Origin: Jaapia argillacea MUCL 33604
Taxonomy: Eukaryota; Basidiomycota; Agaricomycetes; Jaapiales; Jaapiaceae
Length of the DNA stretch: 48,979 nt
Reading direction: 5' to 3'
NCBI GenBank assembly: GCA_000697665.1
Contig: KL197761.1
Coordinates: forward strand, 6,025-55,003
Made by a program: the position numbers and the translations under genes. Under the pieces are notes generated by a model, which saw only the letters and a program-made list of their open reading frames with translations, did not search any database and was not told the origin of the DNA. Below, one piece after another: positions 9,771-21,200 of the stretch. The number at the start of each line of letters is the position of its first letter. Position 1 is the first letter of the stretch.

Positions 9771-11488
9771 TTCATTCACCGGAACAGCGGGTTTTACCAC
9801 GCATCTCCCGAGGTTCGATGACTGGGCGTCGGAGTGTAGGTCGAGCATAGTCGACCTCATTGTCTGCGTCGTATCCATACCAGTCGGTAGTTGGGGAAGA
9901 TGTTGCCTTCGCTCTCAGATTGAGAGAGGGAGTCGAGATACGACAATTTCAAAGGTTGGATGGGTCAGTGAGAACAGACACATTGGGAAAAAAACCAACA
10001 TTCGCTCACTTCGACCAGACATTTTCGACGGCGATCCCGTTCCTTCTTCTCGCCAAGGTGAAGTTCGATCTGCCAGTCGATGTTGCAGCAAATCGTTGGC
10101 GAGGATTGGATCATAGCTTCTATATGCGGCAACGGTGAACTGAAATCTCCACTTTCGCAAGGCCGAATCTTGATTAAAGTAGAAAGGCATCTCGTCAGCT
10201 ACTAGCAAACAAGAGCAATGAGTTGATACGTATGTTGCCATGGAATCCATTTTCTTGGTCCCTTGAGCACCCTCTGCTTATCGTAAAGCCACTTAGCGCC
10301 ATCAGGTGTACCCATCATAAGATACCTCCTCTGCAGATCAACGAACATCATTCACTCTCTCCCCGTACACCCTGTCCAACCGTGACACTCGCTCTGTTGA
10401 TGTTCTCTCGCTTGCCAAGTTCCAGGGATGAGGAATTCCGTTTGTATGTGCATTAGTTTGTTGTAGCAGGATACTTAAAAGTCGTCATCTTGTGGACAGC
10501 CTCGAGTTCACGTCGTCGGAAGTAGATATAAGATTCATTCTCTACGTTGGCCTCAACAAGCTGAAACCACCTTGTCAGAAAATGGACACTGAAAAGGGAG
10601 AGGGCCTCACATTCAAGACTGGCATACTTATGTGGCCACCACGCTCTAGCCGGCACTCTTGTCAGGAAGCATAAGTTGCTTTGGATCGAAAAGCTCCGAG
10701 GCAGAGGGGTCCAGTTGAGGAAGGTGTACGTAGCGAAGAATGGGGTGGGCATTTGGGACGAGGAGTCTTCATCAGAAAGGTGAGGGAATACCATCACTGG
10801 CTCGGGGCACTGCAGACGATATCAGAATATTCTCTCGCTCAATGTAGAGAAGATGTACCAATCACATGTCTACGTGAGAGACAGGCTGTAGAATAACGCG
10901 ACGATCTCCTTAGGGGATGCAGGGACGTGGCAGTAGAGACCTGAATAATGGCTACGAGTGAGTCCTGGTGTGGTGTGTCGCGATGCTAGGCTTAGGGATC
11001 CGCAGCATTGATTTCTTGACATGGCACTAGTGTTCAGTTGCAAGGTAATTCGGAGACGCCAAGGGAGAGAAGAGTGCAAATCAACGAGGTCGTTGCTCGT
11101 CGCTGACAGTGGTTAGTGACTAGTGAGTAGTGACTATGAGTGACCAGGTCCAGTGATGACATTGAACACTGATCAAAGCCCCGACATGATTTACCACAAT
11201 CCATTTCCTAAGTTCCTTGCCTGCCGCAGTTCAGAGCATTAATATTCCCTATGGACGGCGTCGACTGGAAGGCACAGCTAGACAATCCTTCCCTCCAAAC
11301 CTTCACCTTTTCAAAAACATTACCATACCTCAAGCCCCTGCTAGCATCTTGGGCCTGCTGGTGCTTCAAGTCAATTTAAAGACGCCAGTGCAGGAGGTGC
11401 GTCTATCTATATTCCATGTTTTGGGCTCATAGCGGTATGCCCTTGTTCCCTTCATTGTTGCGAAACAATCTCAGTCTCTCAATTTAGG
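9771..11488. other. No recognisable gene
   Basis: Only short, mutually overlapping open frames occur. The longest is 10797-10453 on the minus strand (114 codons), without any family resemblance that I can see. The part just before 11489, where the N-terminal half of the cyclophilin should be, contains no convincing match. Confidence 0.5.
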
Positions 11489-11877
11489 ACTTCATGGTTC
11501 AAGGGGGAGATCCCACTTGCACAGCAAGAGGGGATACTAGCATTTACGGCCAAAAGTTGTATGTACTGTTCCCAACGCACCGCCTTCCTTTCGTTCACGA
11601 TCTTTACATCCAGCAAAGATGAAATCCACCCAGAACTGAGGTTCAATGGTGCTGGAATCCTTGCCGAGGTCAACTCAGGTCCAAACGCGAATGGTGGGTT
11701 TGTCCTGATCGCCGTCGGAATTGTGTCTAACTCTGTCACCCTCAGGATCTCAATTCTTCCTGACACTAGCGCCTACACCATACCTCGATAACAAGCATAC
11801 AATATTTGGGCAAGTCAGTTTGGGGATGTGCGTCGTGCGGCGACTAGGAGCTATTGCAGTTGACAGTCAAGATCGGT
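11489..11877 (+). pseudogene. Cyclophilin (PPIL1-like peptidyl-prolyl isomerase) relic
   Basis: Three spliced blocks match the C-terminal two thirds of a small cyclophilin of the spliceosomal PPIL1 type, which isomerises prolyl bonds. The blocks read DFMVQGGDPTCTARGDTSIY; then DEIHPELRFNGAGILA and NSGPNAN; then, after the intron ending [25 protein letters not shown] and [15 protein letters not shown]. Introns of fungal length separate them, with phases that join correctly. The first third, including the FHR catalytic arginine region, is missing or unrecognisable, and the last exon is lost. Substitutions at conserved positions (for example ILAEVNS where the family has ILAMANS) also suggest relaxed constraint. 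Confidence 0.75.
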
Positions 11878-12596
11878 GTGTTTCTTTTGCCGGGGTGAGC
11901 CTCTTTTTCAGTGAGTTCGCCATTTTTACCCATTCTTGTAATCTTTCAGGCGGCCATGTCCCAAATACAGTTGCCACCTCCCACTGTATCGCCCCATGGA
12001 TCATCGAGGTTTACAAGTATCCTTACACCAACTGAATTGTACTATTGTTCCCCCACCTATGTATTGGGTAGCCCGCGGATATCATAATTTGGAATCTCGA
12101 AATATCTATCAGCTGGCTTTGCGCATTCCCCACCTGTGTTCAAGTTGCAGACATCAAACGTCACCATACATCTACGGTACAATCCTAGTTCCTCCGCTGA
12201 TCTCGCGATAATCACATCTTATCATGGGCAAGATTGATGTCTTGTTGCAGTAAACTCTGGTATGAAGGAAACATGCTTGGTGCCTCTGTCGCTGTTTGGC
12301 ACTGGCATATTTGAAGTAGAGGAAGCATGCAATTCGTCGCTACGAGTCCTCTATTTCTCATTCACCTATGATGTGCCCTCCCCTCTCCTAAGTTCCACGA
12401 GCCCAGCCATTCAAGAACTCCCCTCCAGTCGACCACAAGCCAAATCTTTGAGGATTGTGACAGGTAATCCTCCATTCGTTCCTTAATCTCTTGCTACCGC
12501 TCACTCGTGCATCAGATTCTATATCCTTCTCGTCAGCAGGGTAACCTTCATGCTTTATCACGCGAGCCTACTATTCACCCCCGTAATAGTCAGGAG

Positions 12597-14160
12597 TGGG
12601 AAAGCCGTCTCTCATCAACACCATCTTCAACGTCGATGATGTGGTAATTCTTCCATGGATATGTACCCACACTCACTAATCTCTAGGACATCCAGTCTGT
12701 TCAACACTACGCAGCGGGAGAAGCCACAATTGATAAGGAGATAACATCCCCCCAGAATCCAAGATTTGTTTTACATGACTCTCAAGGGTACCAGCCTGGG
12801 GATGTCAAAAACTTCGACATGCTCAAGACGTTTGTTTCGAAACGCAGAAATACGGTGGACAAGTGGGATAGGATCTATGTTATCTGGTGTGTATTTCCAG
12901 TCCTTCAACCTCGAGTACAACTGACAGCCGTGATGCCAGGCTGCGCATAACAACCCCTTTTGCTGGATTGTGAGTATAAGAGACCGGAGACGAGAAGATC
13001 TTTGGCTTAGATCTCAGAAGAAGTAGGCCCCTTCATTGAGATGCATCCAGTAAACCTACTAATCTCCTTTTAGTTCCCGTCGTTGTTGTTTCTATGAAGT
13101 ACGAAGTTCTCGTTGCGAAACATCGCTAGAAGCTCTTTCAAGATAGGGTACATCCTTCAGAAATTGACCGAAAATTTGAAGAATTGGCGAGAGAAGAAGT
13201 CGAGAAGACCTGTATCAGTCCGTTACAGCTGAAAACGAGAAACCGCTTGGTCTCTCATGTCCCCATATCCAGTACGTCAAATTATTACGATATTTCCCTC
13301 TCGTGTTGACTTTGTGTTACCCATAGCGATGCGAGGATATGAAGATTCAGTTCGTACTCTTGCGAAACTCACACAAGACCATATGGGAGGCTCAACACTC
13401 GACGAACATCATAAACACTTACCTCCTGGCTTCCTTTTTTGGCAGCGTCCTGCAATCCCCAGGCCTTCATTGAACAACGAAGTGGAACTGGCCGGTTCTG
13501 TTGCACTCGTCTTCGGCATGGCGCAGCGAGTAGATTCAAATCTCAAAATCTGCGATTCCATAATGTGAGTGGAGATTCCTCTGGATGGGGAATCGTGTAT
13601 CTGACGATGCTGTTCCAATTGATAGCGTTGGCCAAAAGATTGTGCCGCTCACTTTAGTCACATAGGACCATAGGGTTATCCTTCTCTCGCTCCAGAGTAC
13701 TGGAGTGGTTTGGTGACGGGCGCTCATTTTTTCGGTAGTCGTTTAGAGGGTTGTCTAGCTGCGATCCACGACAACATTGTGAAGATCTGGAACATTCGCG
13801 GTTTGGAGGAGGTGTGTATCGTTGACCTATTCCAAGTGGTTTCCAGATCTGCTGACTTTTCATACCAAGTTTTTGCTTGGCCCAGAATTCAAAGCCGAGA
13901 TTTCCAAGGTCGTGGAGGAACTGAGCGATAAAAACGCTACTACTGTAAATCCAATTGTGCAAGCAGGTGTAGTGGTCGGTCTGGTGGCCAGTATTGCTCA
14001 TCCCATGGCTCCCGTCGCTGTGCCCATCACTGCTGGAGTGTTGCTGGCTGCCTGGGCGTACAACTGCTACACAAAAACGTGAGGATCGAATTATCTTTGC
14101 TAGCAATATGCTGAATCTTTTTCCAGGCCAGGCACCGTGCGATGCCTCATGGCGTACATT
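12597..14160 (+). pseudogene. P-loop GTPase (fungal AIG1-like family) relic
   Basis: The relic resembles the large fungal family of GTP-binding proteins with an N-terminal G domain and a C-terminal helical/hydrophobic segment. The G1 loop reads SGVGKPSLINTIFNVDD; the Ser/Thr after Lys that binds magnesium is Pro. G3 is FVLHDSQGYQPGDVKNFD (DxxG intact). The G4 region reads VVVVSMKYEVLV, so the T/NKxD motif is damaged. Introns with GT..AG ends separate these blocks. Further blocks (FEELAREEVEK; RTLAKLTQDHMGG; WNIRGLEE; EFKAEISKVVEELSDKNAT; a hydrophobic VQAGVVVGLVASIA segment) follow in different frames with stops between. Motif loss plus frame changes make it a pseudogene. The 5' limit is uncertain; 11.95-12.55 kb has possible exon remnants that I could not assign. 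Confidence 0.72.
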
Positions 14161-14246
14161 GACTTCATTCATCCTGACGCTTCGAACCTCGCTTGGATGT
14201 GCTGCACCTGGCCCCTCCCCTACCGAAGATAGCACGACTCTCTAGG
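14155..14246 (+). repeat. Short dispersed repeat, copy A (inverted partner at 47100-47195)
   Basis: About 85 bp match the minus strand of 47100-47195 at roughly 80% identity by eye. The shared core runs from TTCATCC through GCTTCGAAC and GGATGT to the closing CGACTCTCTA. It overlaps the decayed 3' end of the GTPase relic, so it may be a piece of that gene family or an inserted repeat. Confidence 0.6.
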
Positions 14247-15150
14247 CAGCCCCATGCCGCTTTGGTGAAGTGGTACACGCAATGTCGTTTGTTCTGTCTG
14301 TGTCGACGGTTTCCAAACCGATGAGCGATAGCACGCCTGAACGAATACCCAAGAAGTTTTGGGAAGATGAGGTCAAGCAGGTGGAAAGGAGGTTGGCCGT
14401 ACGTGCCAGTGGTGGAGGCGAGTAGGTGGTTGAGAGTGAGGAAGGGCGACAGATGTAACTCATCGATGGGGGTACCACAGTTCAGTGGCCATCTCAGCGG
14501 CTTCTGGGTTTGTCTTGTTGCTGATTCGTCGTGTGTGCCTTTGCTGGTGCTCGCCATAGAGTTCCCCATTGCTTCAGTAATCCTCTACCAGTCCCCGCTC
14601 ACAGTATCTAGAACGAGCCACACGTCGCCTCAGAATTGCCGAATGTATGCACTCGCCCCTAGTGAGACGAGTTACACCCTGAGCCCCTCATTTTCTATGA
14701 AGTGAGACGTTAACCCTAGTTGATTGCGTCTTGTTGTGTGTGAGATGGTTGGGAATGGAGTAGACATCATAGCTATTCTGGATTGAAGATGAAGATCAGT
14801 CTGAGGAACATATTTCGTGCTCGGGAAGGGAAGAGAAACGAGGAGGTCGAGTCGATGCACTAGTAATGTTGGTAAGAAGACAGCAGTGTTGATGATATAG
14901 AAAACTGACATACGGTTTCCCTCCACTTTCTCACTTGTGTCTTGGTACTTATGGTCTTACTCTCAACCCTCCAAATAGGCATCCAAATGTCGTCTCGAGA
15001 CCACAGTGAGGAGATGGACGAAGAGTCTAACTAATCTTACACCCCTGAGAGGAGCTCGATTTTTTGACCTCGGGAGAGTGGATTGCTTCAATACACATAT
15101 CCTACACAGATGAAAGGATTCCAAGGTATGGTACTCCAAACGTTGCGCAT
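14247..15150. other. No recognisable gene
   Basis: Short overlapping frames on both strands, none with recognisable motifs or supported splice structure. The sequence probably holds the decayed flank of the GTPase relic. Confidence 0.45.
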
Positions 15151-15199
15151 ATGAATGTTTCCGACTGAAAAATGGGTGTATCAGTACACAGAAGCATAC

Positions 15200-15392
15200 A
15201 TGGCCATCAGCAAATCTGCAAACCGTGCTGACAGCGCTGATAGTGCCTATCAGCGGCTTCAGATGCTTCAGATTGACGTTCAGCGGCCAGCTGTCAGCAA
15301 CACGGAATTTTGGTTTCAGCAGACTACTACCAATTTTGTCAGCACGTTCAGTAGCTATCAGCGTCGTCACCCTGGTCAGAGTCTTCAGCGAC
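15200..15392 (+). repeat. TCAG-motif array (possible transposon subterminal region)
   Basis: About eleven TCAG motifs, mostly as TTCAGC, GTCAGC or ATCAGC, occur in some 190 bp on the plus strand. They begin with the near-palindrome GCTGACAGCGCTGATAG. Dense short-motif arrays are typical of the subterminal regions of CACTA-like DNA transposons. No transposase lies next to it. The opposite orientation (CTGA) is clustered downstream of the Plavaka gene at 34480-34625. Confidence 0.45.
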
Positions 15393-15570
15393 TCGAGCCA
15401 GAAGTTGTGCTTCATTTGGTGAATTATCATGCCAAAATAATAGATTGTCTATTTTAGATACAGTACCACAGGCACAGATTAGTCAACGGATACTGGGAAA
15501 GACTGAATGGGGGGTTGGGGTATAAAAAATCAACTGTTAATAGGTTATATTGCAAGGGAACCACCATCCA

Positions 15571-16302
15571 TTACCCATCGTAATTCATGCCCTCATCCTC
15601 ACCATCCTCACCATTATCCTCGCGGTTACCATCCTCCTCACGGTCGACATCCATTTGCAGGTCTTGGTTTTCTGCGGGAGGGCTGCTGGGGTCAAAGATG
15701 AGAGCCCTGTCATTGTCATCTGGTTGCGGAGACAGCGGGCTTACATATGAGTAAGCCCTTCCCAGGAATTTGTCGAACCGGTGAGACTTGTTGCACAATC
15801 GCATCACGGCATTCTTGCTCCAACTATCCGTGGCCTTTGTAATTTCTGGGCCACCGAAAGGTCTGGTCGGTTTTTTGTAATTGCCGGTGGACCAGCACTT
15901 GAATACATACTCGACCTATGTAACAGCGTGATCAGAGATTGAAGGAAAAGAGAAGGAGTATACATACCACCGCAGCGGACATCGCAATGGCACCTCGCGG
16001 ATAAGCCAGATCCAGTTCATCTTCGGAAGTGACGAAAGCTGATCCTTGGGTCGACGTCAATTGATACGCAAGAGTTTTGAAAATAAACTCCGTATGGAGT
16101 GCATTGGTTGGTGCCTGAGAGTATGTGATTTGCGTGAGCATTCGTTGATGTGATTGACCGGCTGAAGACTCACTTTGGGATTTTTCGGATCGTCGGAACC
16201 TGGCTCACCCCAAAATGCCACTCCGGATTTGACTTTGCTAGCAGAGGTGACATATTTCTTGACCGCAGCGGGGTTGGTGTACTTCTGTAGAGCAGCCTTC
16301 AC
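15571..16302 (-). pseudogene. Host gene of unknown function, C-terminal exons (split by insertion)
   Basis: These are the last exons of a gene that continues at 25258-25663 and 27560-28469. Exons on the minus strand run 16302-16174, 16114-15968 and 15915-15571, with introns of 59 and 52 nt (GTGAGT and GTATGT donors); the gene ends in TAA at 15571. Blocks include KKYVTSASKVKSGVAFWGEP, HTEFIFKTLAYQLTSTQGSA, YPRGAIAMSAAVV and the acidic tail DVDREEDGNREDNG. The pattern of a conserved core followed by an acidic tail resembles uncharacterised Agaricomycete proteins of the DUF6532 type, but that is a weak memory-based match. The gypsy element starts at the next base, 16303. Confidence 0.7.
16298..16302. 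repeat. Target-site duplication TTCAC (left)
   Basis: TTCAC directly precedes the LTR start at 16303 and recurs at 25258-25262 directly after the other LTR. Five base pairs is the usual gypsy target duplication. Confidence 0.9.
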
Positions 16303-16779
16303 TGTTACAAGTGTCTTAGCGTTAGCAAAGATAGCGAGTAAGACTTGTAAGTCCTTTGGATACTTCGCTTACCAGGTACTCAGGCTACGACGATAGAGGC
16401 AGTAGAGGATGACGAACGAGAGCAAACCAGTTGAAGGGTACAGGCTAAGATGCTGTATTATTCAAGTGGACAAGCTTAAGGAATACAGGAGGGCGAGAGC
16501 GCCTTATATACTAGGGGCTGAGAAGGAGAACCTAGTGGAATGGTATAGAAGGCGCTAAGAATAGCATCCCGGGTATATAAGAGAATGTGATAGAAAGGTA
16601 GAGAATAGGGTGGAACATCCAAGGAATTGGTAGCCAGCTGAACGAAGTATAAGACGAGGCTGAACTAATAATAGGACAACGAGATATAAATAGAATGAGT
16701 CCGAGATAAGATATGGTAGGACGAGATAAGATGTCCCCAGATAAGATAAAAAATGAAACAGATATACAAAGTCGTAACA
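16303..16779 (-). repeat. 3' LTR
   Basis: This 477-bp LTR begins TGTTAC and ends GTAACA. It differs from the other LTR at 19 positions by eye (about 4%). Seventeen of those lie in CpG dinucleotides of one or both copies. It contains AT-rich TATATAAG-like stretches. Confidence 0.93.
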
Positions 16780-16791
16780 CCACCCCCTCTT
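16780..16791 (-). other. Polypurine tract
   Basis: On the minus strand AAGAGGGGGTGG sits directly before the 3' LTR and directly after the stop of ORF3. This is the expected site of plus-strand DNA priming. Confidence 0.7.
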
Positions 16792-18228
16792 CTAAGCCGA
16801 GGTTTGTCCCAAACCTTCATCCGATCCCCATCCGATCCTACCCTGATTCCAGTTGGTTTCAAAGATTTGCCGGTTTAGAAATTGTTGCCACGCAGTGGTG
16901 TTGGGGTAGGTAGGTGCGGGAGACGTAGGGGTGGGAGTCGCAGTGATGGCGAGTCGTTTTCCTTGTTCCAACCAGTGGATCCAGGCCCATCGAGCACTGT
17001 CCAGTTCGAGTTTGCATCTCCGTATGTTCTCCTCAATGTAGTTGCGGTGTTGGCGTTCCTCATCGATGGCTCGGGCCGAAATCGGGGTTGCCCATGGTAG
17101 GGGTGGAACCGGGAGTATTTGCTGAGGGGTCAGGAGTACAGGGCTGGAAATGCTATGAGTGGGGGGAGAGCGACGGGGAATGGATCGTTTCTTACGAGGC
17201 TGGCGTTCGGTGGGGCACGAGCGCACAAGGTGTCCTCATTTGTGGCAGTTCCAGCACTTGGTTTTGCGGTGGTAGTGGGGGTCGTCGGTGGTGACATAGT
17301 GGGGGGGGCAGTTGGCCCAAAGGTTGGTGGGCGAGGGGGATGGGAAGGAGGTCCTGGAGCCGGATCCCCATTCCTCGATGGCGCTGATGGGGTTGGGCCA
17401 AACTTCTTCGGAGTTGGCTAGGCCGGCTGGGGGCCACTCGTGCTCTCCTCCTTCAGGTTTCCACCTGCCGGTTAGGCTGGATGCGCGGTAACGAATTCGA
17501 TTGGAGGGGGGTTCGTCCAGTGAGGACGGGGGTGAAGGAGGCGGGGCGTCATAAATGGGTTCGGACGATGTGGTGGACGATAGAGGGTGCAGCAAGGGGA
17601 GGGAGTCATCGGAGGATGTGTTGCTGGGTATTGGTGGCAGGGACGCGCGATCGGCGTGGTGATCCCAATCGACATCCATGGCGTCGAGTGGCTGGTAGTC
17701 GGATGGATGGGGGGAGTGTACAGGTGTTTCGGGGTGGTAAGACAGGCTGTGGGGGAATTCGTTTGTGGGGGCGTGGACGGGACCGAACATATCTTGGACC
17801 TCGTACACCATACCGTTGGAATGGAGGCGGGGGATGATTGCGCCCAGGCTGTATGGGTCAGTCTCGACATAGTCGAGGGGGGCGAGGACGGGGGGTTGGT
17901 TGATGGTGATAATGGGGATGGGGAACACGGGATGAGTTTGTTTTTGGACGGGTTTGTCCAGTTCGAAGAAGTCCAGGGTGCAGGGGCGTCCCATGCGTAC
18001 GTGTATCTCCTCGGACTGGTTGCGCTTCTGTTTGAGAATCCAGTTCTCGGTGTTGACCAGCTTGGCCTGGGCGAGGATGTTAGATACAAGTCAGCGCTCG
18101 CAGTACTTGATGTGCTCGTGCATCATTACTTTGTTGTCGGCGGTGACGTAGAAGGCTGGGGGGGAAGGGAGGTGGATGCTGGGGGTGATGACAATGGTGA
18201 GAGTGTGGAGGATGGCGGCGGTGATCAT
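16792..18228 (-). pseudogene. Third ORF of the gypsy element, downstream of pol (unknown function, zinc knuckle)
   Basis: About 479 codons run from ATG 18228 to TAG 16792, interrupted by TGA at about 18083 and 17236; both stand where Arg is likely. It overlaps the end of pol in another frame. The N terminus is hydrophobic (ITAAILHTLTIVITPSIH), then come a short basic region (KQKRNQSEEIHVRMGRP), a long Pro/Ser/Asp-rich stretch and a CCHC knuckle. The knuckle reads CWNC-HK-stop-GHLVRSC, and the stop lies inside it. A charged helical end (EERQHRNYIEENIRR) follows. It lies where env is found in retroviruses, but apart from the hydrophobic start nothing resembles an envelope protein. A nucleic-acid-binding accessory protein is a fair guess. 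The length and the shared decay pattern suggest that it was under selection in the parent element. Confidence 0.65.
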
Positions 18229-21200
18229 TCTGATAATGTGGAGAGGTTGGGTGCTTATTAGGCGAGAGGGGTGGTTCGAGTTGCTGGAGTATTCGCTGAG
18301 GAATGGACTTTCGTAGTTTCGTGAGGTGTGCTTTTATACTTGTAGGATTGGGCCTTTTTGCCATATATTCTGGATGATTCAGGAGGCTTTCCATTGCCGC
18401 GCGTCTAGCAGCGATGTTTATCCAGAGTCGGGTCCATTCTTCTTTGGGTATGTTGAGTAATGCGAACGCTAGCTTAACCGGTTTGGGGGATTTGGGGTGT
18501 TTCTGATGGAAGGTTTTCACCAGTTCTGATGAGTTTTGGAGGTTCTTCATGTCTTCCCAGGTGTTTTCTGAGTCTGGGTATCCTTTCCAGCGCACCAGAT
18601 ATTTGACAGCCTTTTTCCCTTTTCCCGTGTACTTAGATTTGATGACTTCTTCTACTTCGAATTCCTCTTCTCCAGCGATCAAGTCTGGTACTGGTGTTGG
18701 GTAATTTATGCTGTGTTCCATGGTTTCTTTGTACAGGGTTAATAGTCCTGCATGGAAGACCGGATGGATCCTCCATGTCTTAGGTAACTTAAGTCGGTAG
18801 GCTCCAGATCCGATGATGGTTTCTATTTCAAAGGGGCCATGTCGTTTAGGGGACAGTTTGGCACTGGGATATTCCGTTTTGACGTTCTTTCCTTCTAGCC
18901 AAACTAAATCTCTGATTTTGAAGTCAGGTCCTTTCGTTCCATATTTGTCGTGTTGGTTCTTCATTGCTTCAGCTGCCAATTTGAGGCATACTTCAGCTTC
19001 TTCTCTTGACTTCTTGAGTTCTTCCAATCGTTGTTCGGCTGCTGGGACGTTGGGCGTGGGTTTGAACGAAGGTTTGACCTTCGCTTGGTATCCGTGCATG
19101 AGTTCGAAGGGTGTTTTCTTGGTTGCAGAGTGTATGCGTGTATTGTGTGACAGTTCGGCGGCGAACAGGAGCGAGGGCCAATTATTTTGGGCCTGGTTAC
19201 AATATGCTCGGAGGAATATTTCTAGTTCCTGGTTGACTCTTTCGGTGGCTCCGTCGGTTTCTGGGTGGTACCCCGTGCTTAGTGCTGATTTGATGTCGAG
19301 TCGACTGAATATGGCGCGGAGTACTTGGGACGTGAATTGGGGTCCCCTATCCGATATCATTTTGTCCAGTAGTCCATATCATCTGAACGCGCCTTTGATG
19401 AGGATTTTTGCTGTTCCATCGGCATCTATAGTTTTGTTGCAGGGTGTGAATATTACTGTTTTGGTAAAACGGTCGGTGAGGACGTGGATGGCATCGAAAC
19501 CGTCTACTTCTGGGATGCCTGTGATGAAGTCCTGCGTCACAATTTCGAAGGGTCGCGTTGGGATTTCCATCGGATGTAACGATTCTTGTGTCGGTTTGTT
19601 GTTTGGTTTGATGGATTGGCACGTTGCACATCCTTCAACATAGTTCTTGACAAATACCGACATGCCAGGCCACCAGTAGTCTCGTTGTACGATTTCTAGG
19701 GTTTTGTATCTTCCTGGATGTCCCATTAGGGTGGGGTCGTGGCACGATTTTACGACTTTTCGTCGTAGATCTGTGTTTTTGGGGACGTATATTTTTCCTC
19801 GGTAGAGGATTAGTCCGTCTTCCTGGTTCCATTCTTCTAGTCCTTTGGCGAGCGACCGTGGTCCTTGTGTGCGAATGGAGTTTAGTGTGGCCGCTACTGA
19901 TTCGTCCAGTTCGTTATTCTTTTCGATTTCTCTTTTCAGGTCTGAATCTCCCATTATCTGGACCTGTTCTTCAGGTTTTGTTGTTATTGTGCTTCGTATT
20001 GCTAGTCGAATATGTTGTGCGACGATGGGGGAGTGTGTTGACGCGGTTCCTCGTCCCGTGATATTGATCCGTTTTGTGAAAAGTTGTGGACCTAATAGTA
20101 TTCTGTCCTGATTGTCAGTATCCACCCCCTCCTTATGGTCTTGTCGTCTCGAAAGACCGTTGGATTTGTTTGATTTCCCCGGTTTGTGTATTAGTTCAAA
20201 ATCGAATCGTGTTAGGAACTGGGCCCATCTTGCCTGTCGTCGGCTCAGCTTCTGGGCGTTTCGGAAGTATTCCAGATTTTTGTGGTTGGTGTAAATCTTG
20301 ATCTGGTGGGTACATCCTTCCAGATAGTGTCGCCATGCTTCCAAAGAGCGAATGATCGCAAGTAGTTCCTTGTCGTAGATGTCGTAATTTCTCTCTACGT
20401 CTGACAGGGATTTCGACAAATATGCTATGGGGTGCCATTTCCCATCATCCTCCAATTGCGTGAGAACCGCACCTGTTGCGTAATCAGACGCGTCGCACTC
20501 GATCTGGAATGGTTTCGTGGTGTCTGGTGTTACCAGCGTGGGGGATGACGTGAATGCTGACTTTAGTTTGTTGAACGCTTCCTGGCACTTGGCGGTCCAG
20601 CTCCATTTGTGTTCCTTCTTTGTTAGTTCAAACAGTGGTTTGGCTATTTTTGAGAAGTTACGGATGAATTGTCGGTAGAAGTTGCAGAACCCTAGGAAGG
20701 ACTGGACTTCCTTGACTTTTTTGGGTTCGGGCCATTCCATGATTCCAGCGACTTTAACGGGGTCCATTTCTATTAGGTTGTGGGAGACCATTAGGCCTAG
20801 GTATTCAATTTTGGGAACTTTGAATGTGCATTTTTCCGGTTTCAGGAAGAGGTCGTTTTCCTCCAGAACTTTCATTACTTGATGGAGTACTTCCCAGTGT
20901 TTTGCCATATCCTGAGTGAAGATTAGGATGTCGTCCAAGTATATGATGACGTGTCCTTCATTGATCAGATCTTTGAATAGCTCGTTCATCATTGTCTGGA
21001 AGGTTGCCGGGGAGTTAGTTAACCCAAAGAACATGACTCGTGGCTCGTATAGCCCTTGGTTGGTTTTGAAGGCTGCCTTCCATTTGTCTCCTTCCTTGAT
21101 CCTCACGTTGTTATATCCCCATCGTAGGTCCAGCTTCGAGTAGATTTTGGCTCCTTTTAGTTTATCGATGAGCTCGGAGATGAGAGGTATCGGGTATGTG

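Noticed and set aside
13654-14235. 193-codon minus-strand ORF
   Set aside because: It lies opposite the GTPase relic and has no motif; the plus-strand reading explains the conservation.
17228-17244. 17-bp identity with 48950-48966 (GGTGTCCTCATTTGTGG)
   Set aside because: No similarity extends beyond the identical word, so chance is likely at this window size.
18813-19643. 276-codon plus-strand ORF
   Set aside because: It is the antisense shadow of the gypsy integrase region on the minus strand.
20086-20301. Small plus-strand ORFs inside the gypsy element
   Set aside because: They are shadows of the RT/RNase H frame on the minus strand.
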